DNA from: Deltaproteobacteria bacterium
GTDB taxonomy: Bacteria > Desulfobacterota > Desulfarculia > Desulfarculales > Desulfarculaceae
Direction: 5' to 3'
NCBI GenBank assembly: GCA_020444205.1
Contig: JAHLLJ010000025.1
Span: forward strand, 1 to 37,298
Length of the DNA: 37,298 nt
In this document: in pieces, positions 1-8,231 of the stretch
Layout: every line of letters starts with the position of its first letter
How positions within the stretch are numbered: the stretch's first letter is position 1
Program-made: the position numbers and the translations under genes
The notes under the pieces: generated by a model
Told to the model about the DNA's origin: nothing
The model's database searches: none
The model's input: the letters and a program-made list of their open reading frames with translations, nothing else

Positions 1-314
1 AGGTGCACGACTGCTTCACCATCGCCGAGATGCTGGCCTACGAGGACCTGGGCTTTGCCCCCCGGGGCGGCGGGCCGGAGCTCATCCGGGCCAAGGAGAC
101 CTACAAGGAAGGCTCCATTCCGGTGAACGTGGACGGAGGCCTGCTCAGCAAGGGCCATCCCATCGGGGCCACGGGAGGCAGCCAGCTGCGCACCATCGTC
201 TTGCAGCTTCGGGGCAAGGCCGGGGACATCCAGGTCAAGGACCCGGAGTTCGGCCTGGTGCACAACATGGGCGGCGTGGGCATATACGGCAACGTGGTCA
301 TCCTAGGGAGGTAG
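1..314 (+). CDS. Thiolase family protein, C-terminal fragment (cut by window edge)
   Basis: This is the C-terminal ~104 residues of a thiolase of the SCP-x/archaeal acetyl-CoA acetyltransferase type, which makes or cleaves 3-oxoacyl-CoA. The reading frame is open at the left edge, so the start and the nucleophilic-cysteine half lie outside the window. Visible hallmarks are HDCFTIAE near the start and the SKGHPIGATG motif, which carries a catalytic histidine. Near the end, HNMGG stands where classical thiolases have the second active-site cysteine (CxG). In this subfamily an asparagine/histidine version is normal. The stop is 3 bp before the DUF35 gene, and thiolase plus DUF35 pairs are known to form stable complexes (archaeal HMG-CoA pathway; BbsA/BbsB of anaerobic toluene degradation). 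The substrate cannot be told from this fragment. Confidence 0.88.
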   Translation, partial: VHDCFTIAEMLAYEDLGFAPRGGGPELIRAKETYKEGSIPVNVDGGLLSKGHPIGATGGSQLRTIVLQLRGKAGDIQVKDPEFGLVHNMGGVGIYGNVVILGR

Positions 315-317
315 AAG

Positions 318-758
318 ATGTCAGGCAAGAAGAAACCCGAGGCGGATCTGCGCTTCGCCAAGTTCGGCACCAAGAGCTTCACCGCCACCACCAAGGTCAA
401 CGACTTCATCGACTATCTGGAAAAAGGCCAGGTGGCGGGCACCAAGTGCAACACCTGCGGGGAGGTGTTTTTCCCACCCCGGGCCCAGTGCTACAAGTGC
501 CGGGACGCGGCTGAAATCGAGTGGTTCCAAGTGCAAGGCAGCGGCAAGCTGGCCACCTACAGCGAGCTCAAGTACGCCCCCACCGGCTTTACCGAGGACC
601 TACCCTATGCCATCGCGGTGTTGGACATGGGCGACTACAAACTCTTCGGCCGTATAGGCGACGTGCCCTTGGACGAGGTGAAGGTGGGCATGGAGCTGGA
701 GGCCCAGGCGCATGAGCTCCCGAATGGTCAGATTAATTACGTGTTCAACCGGCCTTGA
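318..758 (+). CDS. DUF35 Zn-ribbon/OB-fold protein, thiolase partner
   Basis: A 146-residue protein with an N-terminal helical stretch, a rubredoxin-like zinc ribbon made by C44-x2-C47 and C58-x2-C61, and then an OB-fold (about residues 70-146) containing the typical GSGKLATYSE and PYAIAVLDM strands. DUF35 proteins bridge or channel acyl-CoA intermediates for the thiolase or HMG-CoA synthase encoded beside them and have no catalytic activity of their own. The ATG at 318 follows a GGGAGGTAG ribosome site and lies 3 bp after the thiolase stop, so the two are almost certainly co-translated. The family call is secure. The partner is inferred from adjacency. Confidence 0.9.
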   Translation: MSGKKKPEADLRFAKFGTKSFTATTKVNDFIDYLEKGQVAGTKCNTCGEVFFPPRAQCYKCRDAAEIEWFQVQGSGKLATYSELKYAPTGFTEDLPYAIAVLDMGDYKLFGRIGDVPLDEVKVGMELEAQAHELPNGQINYVFNRP

Positions 759-796
759 CCCAAACAGGAACCGGCCGAAGATCGACAGGTGATACC

Positions 797-2533
797 ATGA
801 GCGCGCCCAAGAAAAAAAGCGGCAGACCCCTCAACTTCAACGGAACCGTGGCCGACGCCCTGGCCAAGGGCTTGTTGCGCCATGGGGTGAATATGGTGTT
901 CGGCCAAAGCCTGCCCAGCGCCCTGCATCTGGCGGCCAAGAGCCACGGCATCCGCCAGGCCTGGTACCGCACCGAAAATGCGGGCGGAGCCATGGCCGAC
1001 GCCTTTGCCCGGGTGTCGCACCGGGTGGGGGTGGTCACCGCCCAGAACGGGCCCGCGGCCACCCTGCTGGTGCCGCCGCTGGCCGAGGCGCTAAAGGCCT
1101 CGGTGCCGGTGGTGGCCCTGGTGCAGGAGGTGGCCCTTACCCAGACCGACAAGAACGCCTTCCAGGAGTACGACCACATGGCCCTGTTCGGGGCCTGCAC
1201 CAAGTGGGTGCGCCGCCTGGATCAGGCCAGCCGGGTGGACGACTACCTGGACATGGCCTTCCGCGCCGCGGTGAGCGGCCGCCCCGGGCCCGCGGCCTTG
1301 CTGTTGCCCGCGGATCTGTTGCTGGCTCCTTGTGAGCCCGGGGAAGTGCCACGCAGCCAGAGCCTGGGGTGCTATCCCCTGGAGCGCACCATGCCCGGCT
1401 ACCTGCACCTGGAGCAGGCGGCGGACATGCTGGCCCAGGCCGAGCGTCCCTTGGTCATCGCTGGTGGTGGGGTGCATCTGTCCGCGGCCAGCGAGGAGCT
1501 GGCCATGCTTCAGGAGGATGCCTCCCTGCCCGTGGCCACCACGGTGATGGGCAAGGGCTCGGTGGATGAGAACCACCCCCTCAGCCTGGGAGTAGTCGGC
1601 TATTTCATGGGCACCGGCGGCATGGCCAAGTTCCAACGGGATTTGGTGGAGCAGGCAGACCTGGTGTTGTTGATAGGCAACCGCACCAACCAAAACGGCA
1701 CCGACTCCTGGACCCTGTATCCCCCCAATGCCCGCTATATCCACATAGACGCCGACCCCATGGAGATAGGGCGCAATTACGAAGCCCTGCCCCTGTTGGG
1801 CGATGCCAAGTTGATCCTCAGCGAGTTGATAACCATCCTGGGGGGCCGTGACCTGTCAAGGCGTTTGGCGGCCCGCCCGGCCCTGGAACAAAGCATTGCC
1901 CGGGGCAAGAAGCGCCACCAGCAAGAAGCTAAAAGCTTGCTGCGTTCTAGACGGAAGCCCATCCGGCCCGAGCGGGTCATGTACGAGCTCAACCGCCGGC
2001 TCACCCCGGAGACGGTGGTGGTCTCCGATGCCAGCTACTCTTCTATCTGGATAGCCAATTACCTGACCAGCCTGGCTCCGGGTATGCGTTTCATTACCCC
2101 GCGCGGCCTGGCCGGGTTGGGCTGGGGCCTGCCCATGGCCATCGGAGCCAAACTGGCCCAGCCCAAGGCCCCGGTGGTCTGCCTGGCCGGTGACGGCGGC
2201 TTTGCCCACTCCTGGGCCGAACTGGAGGCCGCGGCCCGCATGGGCCTGGACCTGGCCGTACTGGTGCTCAACAACCGTATTCTGGGGTATCAAAAGCACG
2301 CTGAAAATGTTAAATTCGGCGATCATACCGATGCGGTGTACATGTCCGACGTGAACCATGCGGCGGTGGCCGAGGCCTGTGGTTGCCGGGGCATCAAGGT
2401 GCGTAAGCCGTCCGAGCTTGCCAATGCCTTGGATTCGGCCATGACCGAGCCGGGGCCGGTGCTGGTGGACATCCTGACCGACCCCAAGGCCTATCCGCCG
2501 ATTACCAGTTTCGAGGGCAAACTGGCCATGTGA
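797..2533 (+). CDS. ThDP-dependent enzyme, acetolactate synthase large-subunit-like
   Basis: A 578-residue three-domain thiamine-diphosphate enzyme (PYR, central, PP domains) of the acetolactate synthase/benzoylformate decarboxylase superfamily. Glu60 (TEN in YRTENAGG) is the likely cofactor-activating glutamate. The ThDP/Mg motif runs from GDG at 465-467 to NN at 492-493. The central domain has the usual PLVIAGGGVH segment. Members do decarboxylation, carboligation or 2-hydroxyacyl-CoA lyase chemistry, and I cannot choose among these. An in-frame ATG at 755 overlaps the DUF35 stop, but the ATG at 797 has an AGGTGA ribosome site 4 nt upstream and is preferred. No acetolactate synthase small subunit or other branched-chain biosynthetic gene is nearby, which argues for a catabolic role together with the thiolase pair. 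Confidence 0.85.
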   Translation: MSAPKKKSGRPLNFNGTVADALAKGLLRHGVNMVFGQSLPSALHLAAKSHGIRQAWYRTENAGGAMADAFARVSHRVGVVTAQNGPAATLLVPPLAEALKASVPVVALVQEVALTQTDKNAFQEYDHMALFGACTKWVRRLDQASRVDDYLDMAFRAAVSGRPGPAALLLPADLLLAPCEPGEVPRSQSLGCYPLERTMPGYLHLEQAADMLAQAERPLVIAGGGVHLSAASEELAMLQEDASLPVATTVMGKGSVDENHPLSLGVVGYFMGTGGMAKFQRDLVEQADLVLLIGNRTNQNGTDSWTLYPPNARYIHIDADPMEIGRNYEALPLLGDAKLILSELITILGGRDLSRRLAARPALEQSIARGKKRHQQEAKSLLRSRRKPIRPERVMYELNRRLTPETVVVSDASYSSIWIANYLTSLAPGMRFITPRGLAGLGWGLPMAIGAKLAQPKAPVVCLAGDGGFAHSWAELEAAARMGLDLAVLVLNNRILGYQKHAENVKFGDHTDAVYMSDVNHAAVAEACGCRGIKVRKPSELANALDSAMTEPGPVLVDILTDPKAYPPITSFEGKLAM

Positions 2534-2592
2534 AGGGGCGATGAAGTCAAGCTCCGGCATGGGCGGCTGCCCGTACAATAGGAGCGAAATCC

Positions 2593-2898
2593 ATGAGTAA
2601 AGTGCATCTAACCGCCAATTTCACGGCCAAGGCCGGCCAGGCCGACCAAGTGGAAAAGGAGTTTCTGGCCGTGGTGCCCACGGTACGCCAGGAACAAGGC
2701 TGCCTGCGCTACGATTTGCACCGGGACAGCCGGGAGGGCAATGATTTTCTCTTCTATGAGATATGGGCCAGCCCCGAGGCCCTGAAGGCCCACGGACAGT
2801 CCGCGCACATGAACGCCATGCGCGAGCGCGTCAAGGACTTGGTGGAGGGGCCTGCCCAACTCGCTTTTTGGAACGCCGTGGACCGGGTCGACGGCTGA
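2593..2898 (+). CDS. Antibiotic biosynthesis monooxygenase (ABM) domain protein
   Basis: A 101-residue single-domain protein with the dimeric alpha/beta-barrel ABM fold, related to YgiN-type quinol monooxygenases. The family pattern is clear: a first beta strand (VHLTANFTAKAG), the QEQGCLRYDLHRD segment, the FLFYEIWASPEALKAH segment and a terminal FW. Such proteins oxidise quinols or polyketides without a cofactor, or act as small accessory enzymes. Here the substrate is unknown. A TAGGAGCG ribosome site precedes the ATG. It follows the ThDP gene by about 60 bp and probably ends that operon. Confidence 0.8.
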   Translation: MSKVHLTANFTAKAGQADQVEKEFLAVVPTVRQEQGCLRYDLHRDSREGNDFLFYEIWASPEALKAHGQSAHMNAMRERVKDLVEGPAQLAFWNAVDRVDG

Positions 2899-3035
2899 TC
2901 GCCCCGGCCGGTCCCGGCGCAACCGCGCAGGGTCCGGCCGCCTGCCTTGCCTGCGGGACTTTGCCCTGTTGACTAAAAATCCGACCAGAATGAGCCAAGG
3001 TTGTCGCTTCGGCCTCGCAGCGGTAGCATTGCGTC

Positions 3036-3734
3036 ATGTCCGAGATTAAACTTCTCAAAATGGGCCTCACTCCATATCCGGAAGGCTTGGAGTTGATGCG
3101 CCGCTTGGTCGCCCTTAAGCAACAGCGGCCCTCGCCCCAGGTGCTTTTGCTCCTGGAGCACGAGCCGGTGTTGACCATGGGCCGCCGGGCCGCGGACAAT
3201 GACATCCTGGCCCCGCCCGAATTGCTAAAGCGCGAGGGCATTGCGGTGCATCGGGTGGAGCGGGGCGGTCTGATGACCTATCACGGCCCCGGCCAACTGG
3301 TGGCCTATCCTCTGCTGGACCTGAATGTAATGAGGCTGGGGGTGGGCGATCTGGTGAGGGCCCTGGAGCGGACCCTGCTGGCCACCCTGGCCGATCTGGG
3401 GGTGGAAGGCAACCTGCACGAGGGGCATCCCGGGGCCTGGTACGGCGACAAAAAGCTGGCTTCCATCGGGGTGGCGGTCAAGCGAGGAATCAGTATGCAC
3501 GGCTTGGCCTTGAATTTGGACCCCAACTTGGAGCATTTTAACCTTATCAATCCTTGCGGCCTCACCGGCGCCTCGCCCATGACTTCGGTGCGCCTGGTGA
3601 CCGGCCACCAGGTGGACGCAGCCAAGGCCAGGGACCTCCTAGGGTCTCACCTGTGCCGCGAGCTGGGGCTCAGCTCTTCACCCTGGACCTTGGAGCGGGC
3701 TGAGGATTGCCTAATGGAGGGTAGATTGGTCTAG
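3036..3734 (+). CDS. lipB: Octanoyl-[acyl carrier protein]:protein N-octanoyltransferase
   Basis: LipB moves the octanoyl group from acyl carrier protein to the lysine of lipoyl domains, the first step of lipoate assembly in the cytoplasm. At 232 residues it has the full family pattern: the RGG..TYHGPGQLVAYP segment (residues 76-92), the KLASIGV motif with catalytic Lys140, and INPCG with acyl-accepting Cys174. The ribosome site before the ATG is weak (GCGGTAGC region), so expression may be modest. Its neighbour is the regulator of a lipoyl-dependent complex, and lipA lies 14 kb downstream, so the locus supplies its own lipoylation. The assignment is very secure. Confidence 0.95.
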   Translation: MSEIKLLKMGLTPYPEGLELMRRLVALKQQRPSPQVLLLLEHEPVLTMGRRAADNDILAPPELLKREGIAVHRVERGGLMTYHGPGQLVAYPLLDLNVMRLGVGDLVRALERTLLATLADLGVEGNLHEGHPGAWYGDKKLASIGVAVKRGISMHGLALNLDPNLEHFNLINPCGLTGASPMTSVRLVTGHQVDAAKARDLLGSHLCRELGLSSSPWTLERAEDCLMEGRLV

Positions 3735-3801
3735 CCGCCCCTGCCGCCGGGCGGGGCCGGCCAAAGTAGGCGGCTTATCCGCATCAACGAGGGAAGACGG
3801 C

Positions 3802-5775
3802 GTGGAACAAAAAACTCCCCGGGGGAAATTGAGCGAAGCTTGGCAGCAGTTCGCCCACACCGGAAAGGTGGACCGCAGCGCCCTGCGCCGGGAAGTGGCC
3901 GACTCCTGGCAGCGTTGCTATCGACGGGGCCTCAGGCCCAACGCCCCCAAAGGCCCGGTAAAGCTTTCCTCCGCCCAACTAGCCCGTATCCGCGGGGCCA
4001 ACGCCAATTTTATTGAGGCAGCCTTGCCGTTCATGCGTTTTTTACAAAGCGCGGTGCGCGGCACTGGCTTCATTCTGGTGCTCACCAACGCCGACGGGGT
4101 GCTTTTGGACGTGTTCGGTGACGAAGACATCCTGAACATGGCCCGTGACAACAACTACGTGGCCGGCAGCAGCCGGGCCGAGGAGGAGGTGGGCACCAAC
4201 TCCATCGCTTTGTGCCTGGTGGAGAAAAAGCCCATCCAAGTGACCGGGCCCGAGCACTACAACGAGCGCCACCACGACTGGACCTGCTCCTCGGCCCCGG
4301 TGTTTTCGCCCGAGGGCAGCCTTCTGGGGGCCATCACCCTGTCGGGCAAGTCTTCCAGCGCCCATCTGCACACCCTGGGCATGGTCATCTCCGCCGCCGA
4401 GGCCATTGAGAACAAACTCAAACAGCGCAAGGCGGTCAAGGAAAAGGGCAACTACGAGACTCTGCTGGAGTCGATCCTGGGCTCCATATCCGAGGCGGTG
4501 ATCGCGGTGAACCACAGGGGAGTGGTCACTCACGCCAACCAGGCCGCCTGCCGCATGGCTGGTTTCTCCTCCCAAAAGGTGATGGGCCAGACCATAGACA
4601 AGGTGTTTCCCGGTCATCCCCTGCTCATGGACATGGCCCGCAACGGAAAGGACTACGGCAATGTGGAGGTGGGGGTGGACGGCCCCCGGGGACGTAACTA
4701 TTTTATTTTGCGGCCTTTTATGATCCGCGAGGATGAACAGCACTTCGGTTTTTTCCTGGTGATGAACGAGCGCAGCCGCTTTTTCAACGAGGTGCGTAAG
4801 ATATCCGGGCACAACGCCCGTTTCACCTTTGAGGACATCAAGGGAAGCTCCCCGGAATTTTTGCGCCAGATCAAGCTGGCCAAGATCGCGGCCGGAGCCG
4901 ACAGCCGGGTATTGATCATGGGCGAGACCGGCACCGGCAAGGAGTTGTTTGCCCAGGCCATACACAACGCCTCCGAACGCAACCAAGGGCCCTTTGTGGC
5001 CATCAACTGCGCGGCCATTCCCCGAGAGCTCATCGAGTCGGAGATCCTGGGCTACAAGGACGGGGCCTTCACCGGAGCACGCAAGGGCGGCCAGGTAGGC
5101 AAGCTGGAGCTGGCCGACGGGGGCACCATCTTCTTGGACGAGGTGGGCGAGATGCCCCTGGACGCCCAAACCAAGTTCCTCAGGGTGCTGCAAGACGGCA
5201 TGATCACCCGCCTGGGAGACAACCGCCCCCTCAAGGTGGATGTGCGGGTTATCGCGGCCACCAACGAGGATTTGGTGGAGCGGGTCTCCAGCAAGGGTTT
5301 CCGTCAGGACCTCTACTTCCGCCTGAGCGTGGTGGAGCTGAACATCCCGCCTTTGCGCCAGCGCCTGGAGGACCTGCACCTGCTGGTGGAGCATATCCTG
5401 GGGCGGGTTTCCTACAAACTGGGGGCCCGCCAACTGGGCATCTCCCCGGAGGCCATGGAGGTGCTGCGCAGCTATCCCTGGCCCGGCAACGTGCGCGAAC
5501 TGGGCAACATCCTGGAGATGGCCGCAATCGTATGCGACGGCCGGGAAATCCAGGTTGAGCACCTTCCCCAGCGGATCTTCCGTCCCGGCCTGGCCACTCA
5601 AGTAACTGAAAGCGTGCAGCCCATCAAGCTCATGGAAGCGGAGGTGCTGAAAAACGCCTTGGCCGAGTGCAAAGGCAACGTGGCCAAGGTGGCCCGCAGC
5701 CTGGGCCTTTCGCGCAGCACTATCTACCGCCGTATGAAGGAGTTAGGCATAGGCAAATCGGTAAGTTTTGATTGA
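3802..5775 (+). CDS. acoR: Sigma-54-dependent transcriptional activator, AcoR-like
   Basis: A 657-residue enhancer-binding protein, GTG start with a GAGGGAAGA ribosome site. Domains in order: N-terminal GAF-type sensor (about 65-205, with the EEEVGTNSIAL and LLGAITLSG blocks typical of AcoR), PAS domain (about 220-325, SEAVIAVN), AAA+ domain (about 345-570) with Walker A GETGTGKE (374-381), the sigma-54-contacting GAFTGA loop (421-426) and Walker B TIFLDE, and a Fis-type helix-turn-helix at 625-650. AcoR proteins sense acetoin or a related compound and switch on acoABCL promoters. The next operon has a matching -24/-12 promoter, so this is its likely activator. The inducer itself is inferred from family and context only. 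Confidence 0.93.
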   Translation: MEQKTPRGKLSEAWQQFAHTGKVDRSALRREVADSWQRCYRRGLRPNAPKGPVKLSSAQLARIRGANANFIEAALPFMRFLQSAVRGTGFILVLTNADGVLLDVFGDEDILNMARDNNYVAGSSRAEEEVGTNSIALCLVEKKPIQVTGPEHYNERHHDWTCSSAPVFSPEGSLLGAITLSGKSSSAHLHTLGMVISAAEAIENKLKQRKAVKEKGNYETLLESILGSISEAVIAVNHRGVVTHANQAACRMAGFSSQKVMGQTIDKVFPGHPLLMDMARNGKDYGNVEVGVDGPRGRNYFILRPFMIREDEQHFGFFLVMNERSRFFNEVRKISGHNARFTFEDIKGSSPEFLRQIKLAKIAAGADSRVLIMGETGTGKELFAQAIHNASERNQGPFVAINCAAIPRELIESEILGYKDGAFTGARKGGQVGKLELADGGTIFLDEVGEMPLDAQTKFLRVLQDGMITRLGDNRPLKVDVRVIAATNEDLVERVSSKGFRQDLYFRLSVVELNIPPLRQRLEDLHLLVEHILGRVSYKLGARQLGISPEAMEVLRSYPWPGNVRELGNILEMAAIVCDGREIQVEHLPQRIFRPGLATQVTESVQPIKLMEAEVLKNALAECKGNVAKVARSLGLSRSTIYRRMKELGIGKSVSFD

Positions 5776-5782
5776 ACCGCCG

Positions 5783-5905
5783 CCGGCACAGCCAGCCACC
5801 GCCATAGGGCGTTGCGGGCGGCGCTCGCCTCCTCGGTGTGTTGGCATATACACCTGCGGGTTTCGCCTGCCCGGCGCCTTGTCTGGCGGCGCCTGGCTGT
5901 GCCGG
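5783..5905. repeat. 123-bp element bounded by long inverted repeats
   Basis: The outer arms CCGGCACAGCCAG (5783-5795) and CTGGCTGTGCCGG (5893-5905) are perfect 13-bp inverted complements. Pairing continues inward with only two mismatches to about 5803/5885, giving a ~21-bp imperfect stem. Inside are two further small stem-loops, GGTGT...ACACC and CGGG...CCCG. There is no T-tract, so it is not a simple intrinsic terminator. It could be a MITE-like or REP-like element, or a structured 3' region of the acoR transcript. No second copy was noticed in this window. Confidence 0.55.
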
Positions 5906-6049
5906 GTGGGGGTACGACGGATCGGCCTATTCCCCTTTCACTCTAAGTAGGAATCCGCCCGCTGTCTGCGCTCGCCGCCGCCTAGCTTAATACCCTCCGA
6001 CTGCACCTGGCCGGATACAAGACCTGCCCATTTGTTTGTTCGTTAAAAG

Positions 6050-6067
6050 TGTGCCAATTTGAGACAC
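6050..6067. promoter_or_regulatory. Candidate upstream activator site 1 for AcoR
   Basis: The sequence TGTGCCAATTTGAGACAC lies in a wider imperfect palindrome, AGTGT..CAA.TTG..ACACT (6048-6068), centred about 120 bp upstream of the -24/-12 promoter, a usual distance for sigma-54 enhancer sites. A related element follows 38 bp later. Assignment to AcoR is inferred. Confidence 0.45.
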
Positions 6068-6087
6068 TCGCGTTTTCGTGCAACACC

Positions 6088-6105
6088 TGTCCCAGGGTCT
6101 GACAC
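6088..6105. promoter_or_regulatory. Candidate upstream activator site 2 for AcoR
   Basis: TGTCCCAGGGTCTGACAC matches site 1 at 12 of 18 positions (shared TGT.CCA...T..GACAC) with the same length and orientation, spaced 38 bp start to start. Paired sites of this sort suit the oligomeric binding of sigma-54 activators. This copy is less symmetric than the first. Confidence 0.4.
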
Positions 6106-6179
6106 GGGCCTCTAATCTGCCTGGCAACAAACTCGCCGCGTTTACAGACTGTTAGCGCATCAAGTATTTGATCCTGGTC

Positions 6180-6195
6180 TGGCACGCCTTCTGCA
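6180..6195 (+). promoter_or_regulatory. Sigma-54 (-24/-12) promoter of the dehydrogenase operon
   Basis: TGGCACG-cctt-CTGCA matches the sigma-54 consensus TGGCACG-N4-TTGCA at all positions except the first T of TTGC, with exact GG-to-GC spacing. Transcription should start near 6206, leaving a leader of about 46 nt before the ATG at 6252. The AcoR-like activator encoded just upstream is the natural partner. Confidence 0.8.
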
Positions 6196-6251
6196 TGACA
6201 TTTTTAAGTTACTTAAAATCTGCCACGTCTAGCCACCTTCTGGAGGGTGAA

Positions 6252-7220
6252 ATGGATATTCCACCGAAAACTGTGCGCGAGTTGTACCGGACCATGGTGG
6301 TCATCCGGGCATTTGAAGAAAAAGTTCAAGATCTGTATGCCAGGGGTCACATTCCCGGCCTGGCCCACCTGTATATCGGCGAAGAGGCGGTAGCCGCTGG
6401 AGTGTGCGCCAATCTGGGTGACGAGGACTACATCACCAGCACCCACCGCGGTCATGGCCACGTCATCGCCAAGGGCGCCCAGCTCAAGCCCATGATGGCC
6501 GAGCTCTACGGCAAGGAGACCGGTTATTGCAAGGGCAAGGGCGGCTCCATGCACATCGCCGACGTTGACCTGGGCATCCTGGGGGCCAACGGCATCGCCG
6601 GCGGCGGCCTGCCCATCGCGGTGGGCGCCGGCCTTAGCTGCAAGATGAAATACCCCGGCAAGGTCACGGTGTGCTTCTTTGGCGATGCTTCCTCCAACAA
6701 CGGCACCTTCCACGAATCGCTGAACTTTGCCGCCGTGCACAAACTGCCGGTTATCTTTGTCTGCGAAAACAACGGCTTTGGTATCTCGGTCTCCCAGGCG
6801 CAGCACCAGGCCATAACCGACATCTCCATAAGGGCAGCCGGTTACGGCATGCCCGGGATCACCGCGGACGGCAACGACGTGCTCAGTGTGTATCTGTCCT
6901 CGGCCGAGGCCATCGAGCGGGCCCGCAAGGGCGGAGGCCCCACCCTGCTGGAGTACAAGACCTACCGGTGGCGGGGCCACCACGAAGGCGACCCCAACCA
7001 GGGCGGCCGCTACCGCACCAAGGAGGACATCCAAGCCTGGGTTGAGAACTGCCCCATCAAGCGTACGGAGCAGTACTTGACCAAAAACAGGGTGATGACC
7101 AAGAAACAGATGCAGGCGGTTTGGGATGAGGTGGAGAAGGAGATCGACGACTCCATCGAGTTTGCGGAACAAAGCCCGTTCCCGCCCCTCGAAGAAATGT
7201 TCCAGGACGTGTTGGCCTAG
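6252..7220 (+). CDS. acoA: 2-oxoacid/acetoin dehydrogenase complex E1 component, alpha subunit
   Basis: A 322-residue E1alpha of the branched-chain/pyruvate/acetoin dehydrogenase family. With E1beta it binds ThDP and passes an acyl group to a lipoyl arm. Visible features: the THRGHGH segment (residues 64-70), KGKGGSMH (94-101), and the ThDP/Mg motif from GDA (144-146) to NN (173-174). A start at 6168 would place the first codons upstream of the sigma-54 promoter, so the ATG at 6252, 2 nt after GGAGGGTGA, is chosen, and it fits the usual family length. The first gene of a four-gene operon. The AcoR neighbour favours acetoin or a related acyloin as substrate, but the sequence alone does not exclude a branched-chain oxoacid or pyruvate. 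Confidence 0.9.
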   Translation: MDIPPKTVRELYRTMVVIRAFEEKVQDLYARGHIPGLAHLYIGEEAVAAGVCANLGDEDYITSTHRGHGHVIAKGAQLKPMMAELYGKETGYCKGKGGSMHIADVDLGILGANGIAGGGLPIAVGAGLSCKMKYPGKVTVCFFGDASSNNGTFHESLNFAAVHKLPVIFVCENNGFGISVSQAQHQAITDISIRAAGYGMPGITADGNDVLSVYLSSAEAIERARKGGGPTLLEYKTYRWRGHHEGDPNQGGRYRTKEDIQAWVENCPIKRTEQYLTKNRVMTKKQMQAVWDEVEKEIDDSIEFAEQSPFPPLEEMFQDVLA

Positions 7221-7235
7221 GGGAGGGTTAGAAAA

Positions 7236-8219
7236 ATGAGTCGCGTAATTACTTATGCTCAAGCGCTTAATGAGGCCCTGGCCTATTGCATGGATAAAGA
7301 CGACAGCGTGTTCGTCATGGGCGAGGACGTGGGCCGCTACGGCGGCATCTTCCAGGTGACCGCCGGATTGCAGGAACGCTTCGGCGTGGACCGGGTTATG
7401 GACACCCCCATCTCCGAGGCCGCCTTTGTGGGCGGCGCGGTGGGCGCGGCGGTGACCGGCATGCGCCCGGTGGTGGAGATCATGTTCATCGACTTCATCA
7501 CCGTGGCCATGGACATGGTGGTAAACCAGATGGCCAAGATGCACTTCATGTTCGGCGGCCGGGCCAAGGTACCCATGGTGCTCAGGGTGAACATCGGGGC
7601 CGGCCGCGGCACCGCCGCCCAGCACTCCCAAAGCTTCCACGCCATCTTCCAGCACATACCGGGCATCAAAATCGCCATGCCCGCCACTCCTCACGACGCC
7701 AAGGGCATGCTCATCGAGGCCATCCAGGATGACAACCCGGTGCTGTTCGTGGAACACAAGAAGATGTACATCGACAAGGGCGAGGTGCCCGAAGATGCCT
7801 ACACCGTGCCCCTGGGCAAGGCCAACGTGGTGCGTCCGGGCAAGGACGTGACCGTGGTGGCCACCCTGAACATGGTGGCCAAGGCGCTCACCGTGGCCGA
7901 GGAAATGGCCGGCAAGGGCGTGGACATGGAAGTCATCGACCTGCGCTCCCTGTGCCCCCTGGACCGCGAGGCGGTGCTCGCCTCGGTGCGCAAAACCGGC
8001 ACCCTGATCACCGCCGACGAGGGCTGCCACACCGGCAACATGGGCGCCGAGTTGGCGGCCATGGTGGCTGAAGAGGCCTTGGATTCGCTGCAGGCGCCCA
8101 TCGTGCGGGTGGCCGGGCCGGACACCCCGGTGGCCTTCAGCCCTCCCTTGGAGCAGGCCTTCATCCCCAGTGAGCAGGACGTCAAGGACGCGGTCAACCG
8201 GGTTCTGGAATATCTCTAG
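7236..8219 (+). CDS. acoB: 2-oxoacid/acetoin dehydrogenase complex E1 component, beta subunit
   Basis: A 327-residue E1beta (transketolase pyrimidine-binding plus C-terminal domains). The [13 protein letters not shown] block, the [15 protein letters not shown] block with the ThDP-activating glutamate, and the C-terminal [12 protein letters not shown] block are standard for the family. It completes the alpha2beta2 E1 active site with the product of the preceding gene, 15 bp away, and sits 12 bp before the E2 gene. A GGGAGGG ribosome site precedes the ATG. Substrate as discussed for the alpha subunit. Confidence 0.9.
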   Translation: MSRVITYAQALNEALAYCMDKDDSVFVMGEDVGRYGGIFQVTAGLQERFGVDRVMDTPISEAAFVGGAVGAAVTGMRPVVEIMFIDFITVAMDMVVNQMAKMHFMFGGRAKVPMVLRVNIGAGRGTAAQHSQSFHAIFQHIPGIKIAMPATPHDAKGMLIEAIQDDNPVLFVEHKKMYIDKGEVPEDAYTVPLGKANVVRPGKDVTVVATLNMVAKALTVAEEMAGKGVDMEVIDLRSLCPLDREAVLASVRKTGTLITADEGCHTGNMGAELAAMVAEEALDSLQAPIVRVAGPDTPVAFSPPLEQAFIPSEQDVKDAVNRVLEYL

Positions 8220-8231
8220 GGGGAGGCCGCC

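Larger units (their letters stand above)
5776..6251. other. Non-coding regulatory interval between acoR and the dehydrogenase operon
   Basis: This 476-bp interval holds no convincing gene. From left to right it has a 123-bp inverted-repeat element just after the acoR stop, a less GC-rich stretch, two related 18-bp elements at 6050-6105, the sigma-54 promoter at 6180-6195 and a strong ribosome site (GGAGGGTGA) at 6242-6250. An in-frame ATG at 6168 exists but lies upstream of the promoter and is not used as the start. Confidence 0.75.

Noticed and set aside
3735-3760. CCGCCC...GGGCGG stem after lipB as a terminator
   Set aside because: Only 6 bp in very GC-rich DNA, with no T-tract. The activator gene follows closely, so read-through is likely.
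6168-6251. N-terminal extension of the E1alpha gene from an upstream ATG
   Set aside because: It lies at and upstream of the sigma-54 promoter. The ATG at 6252 has a strong ribosome site and gives the usual protein length.
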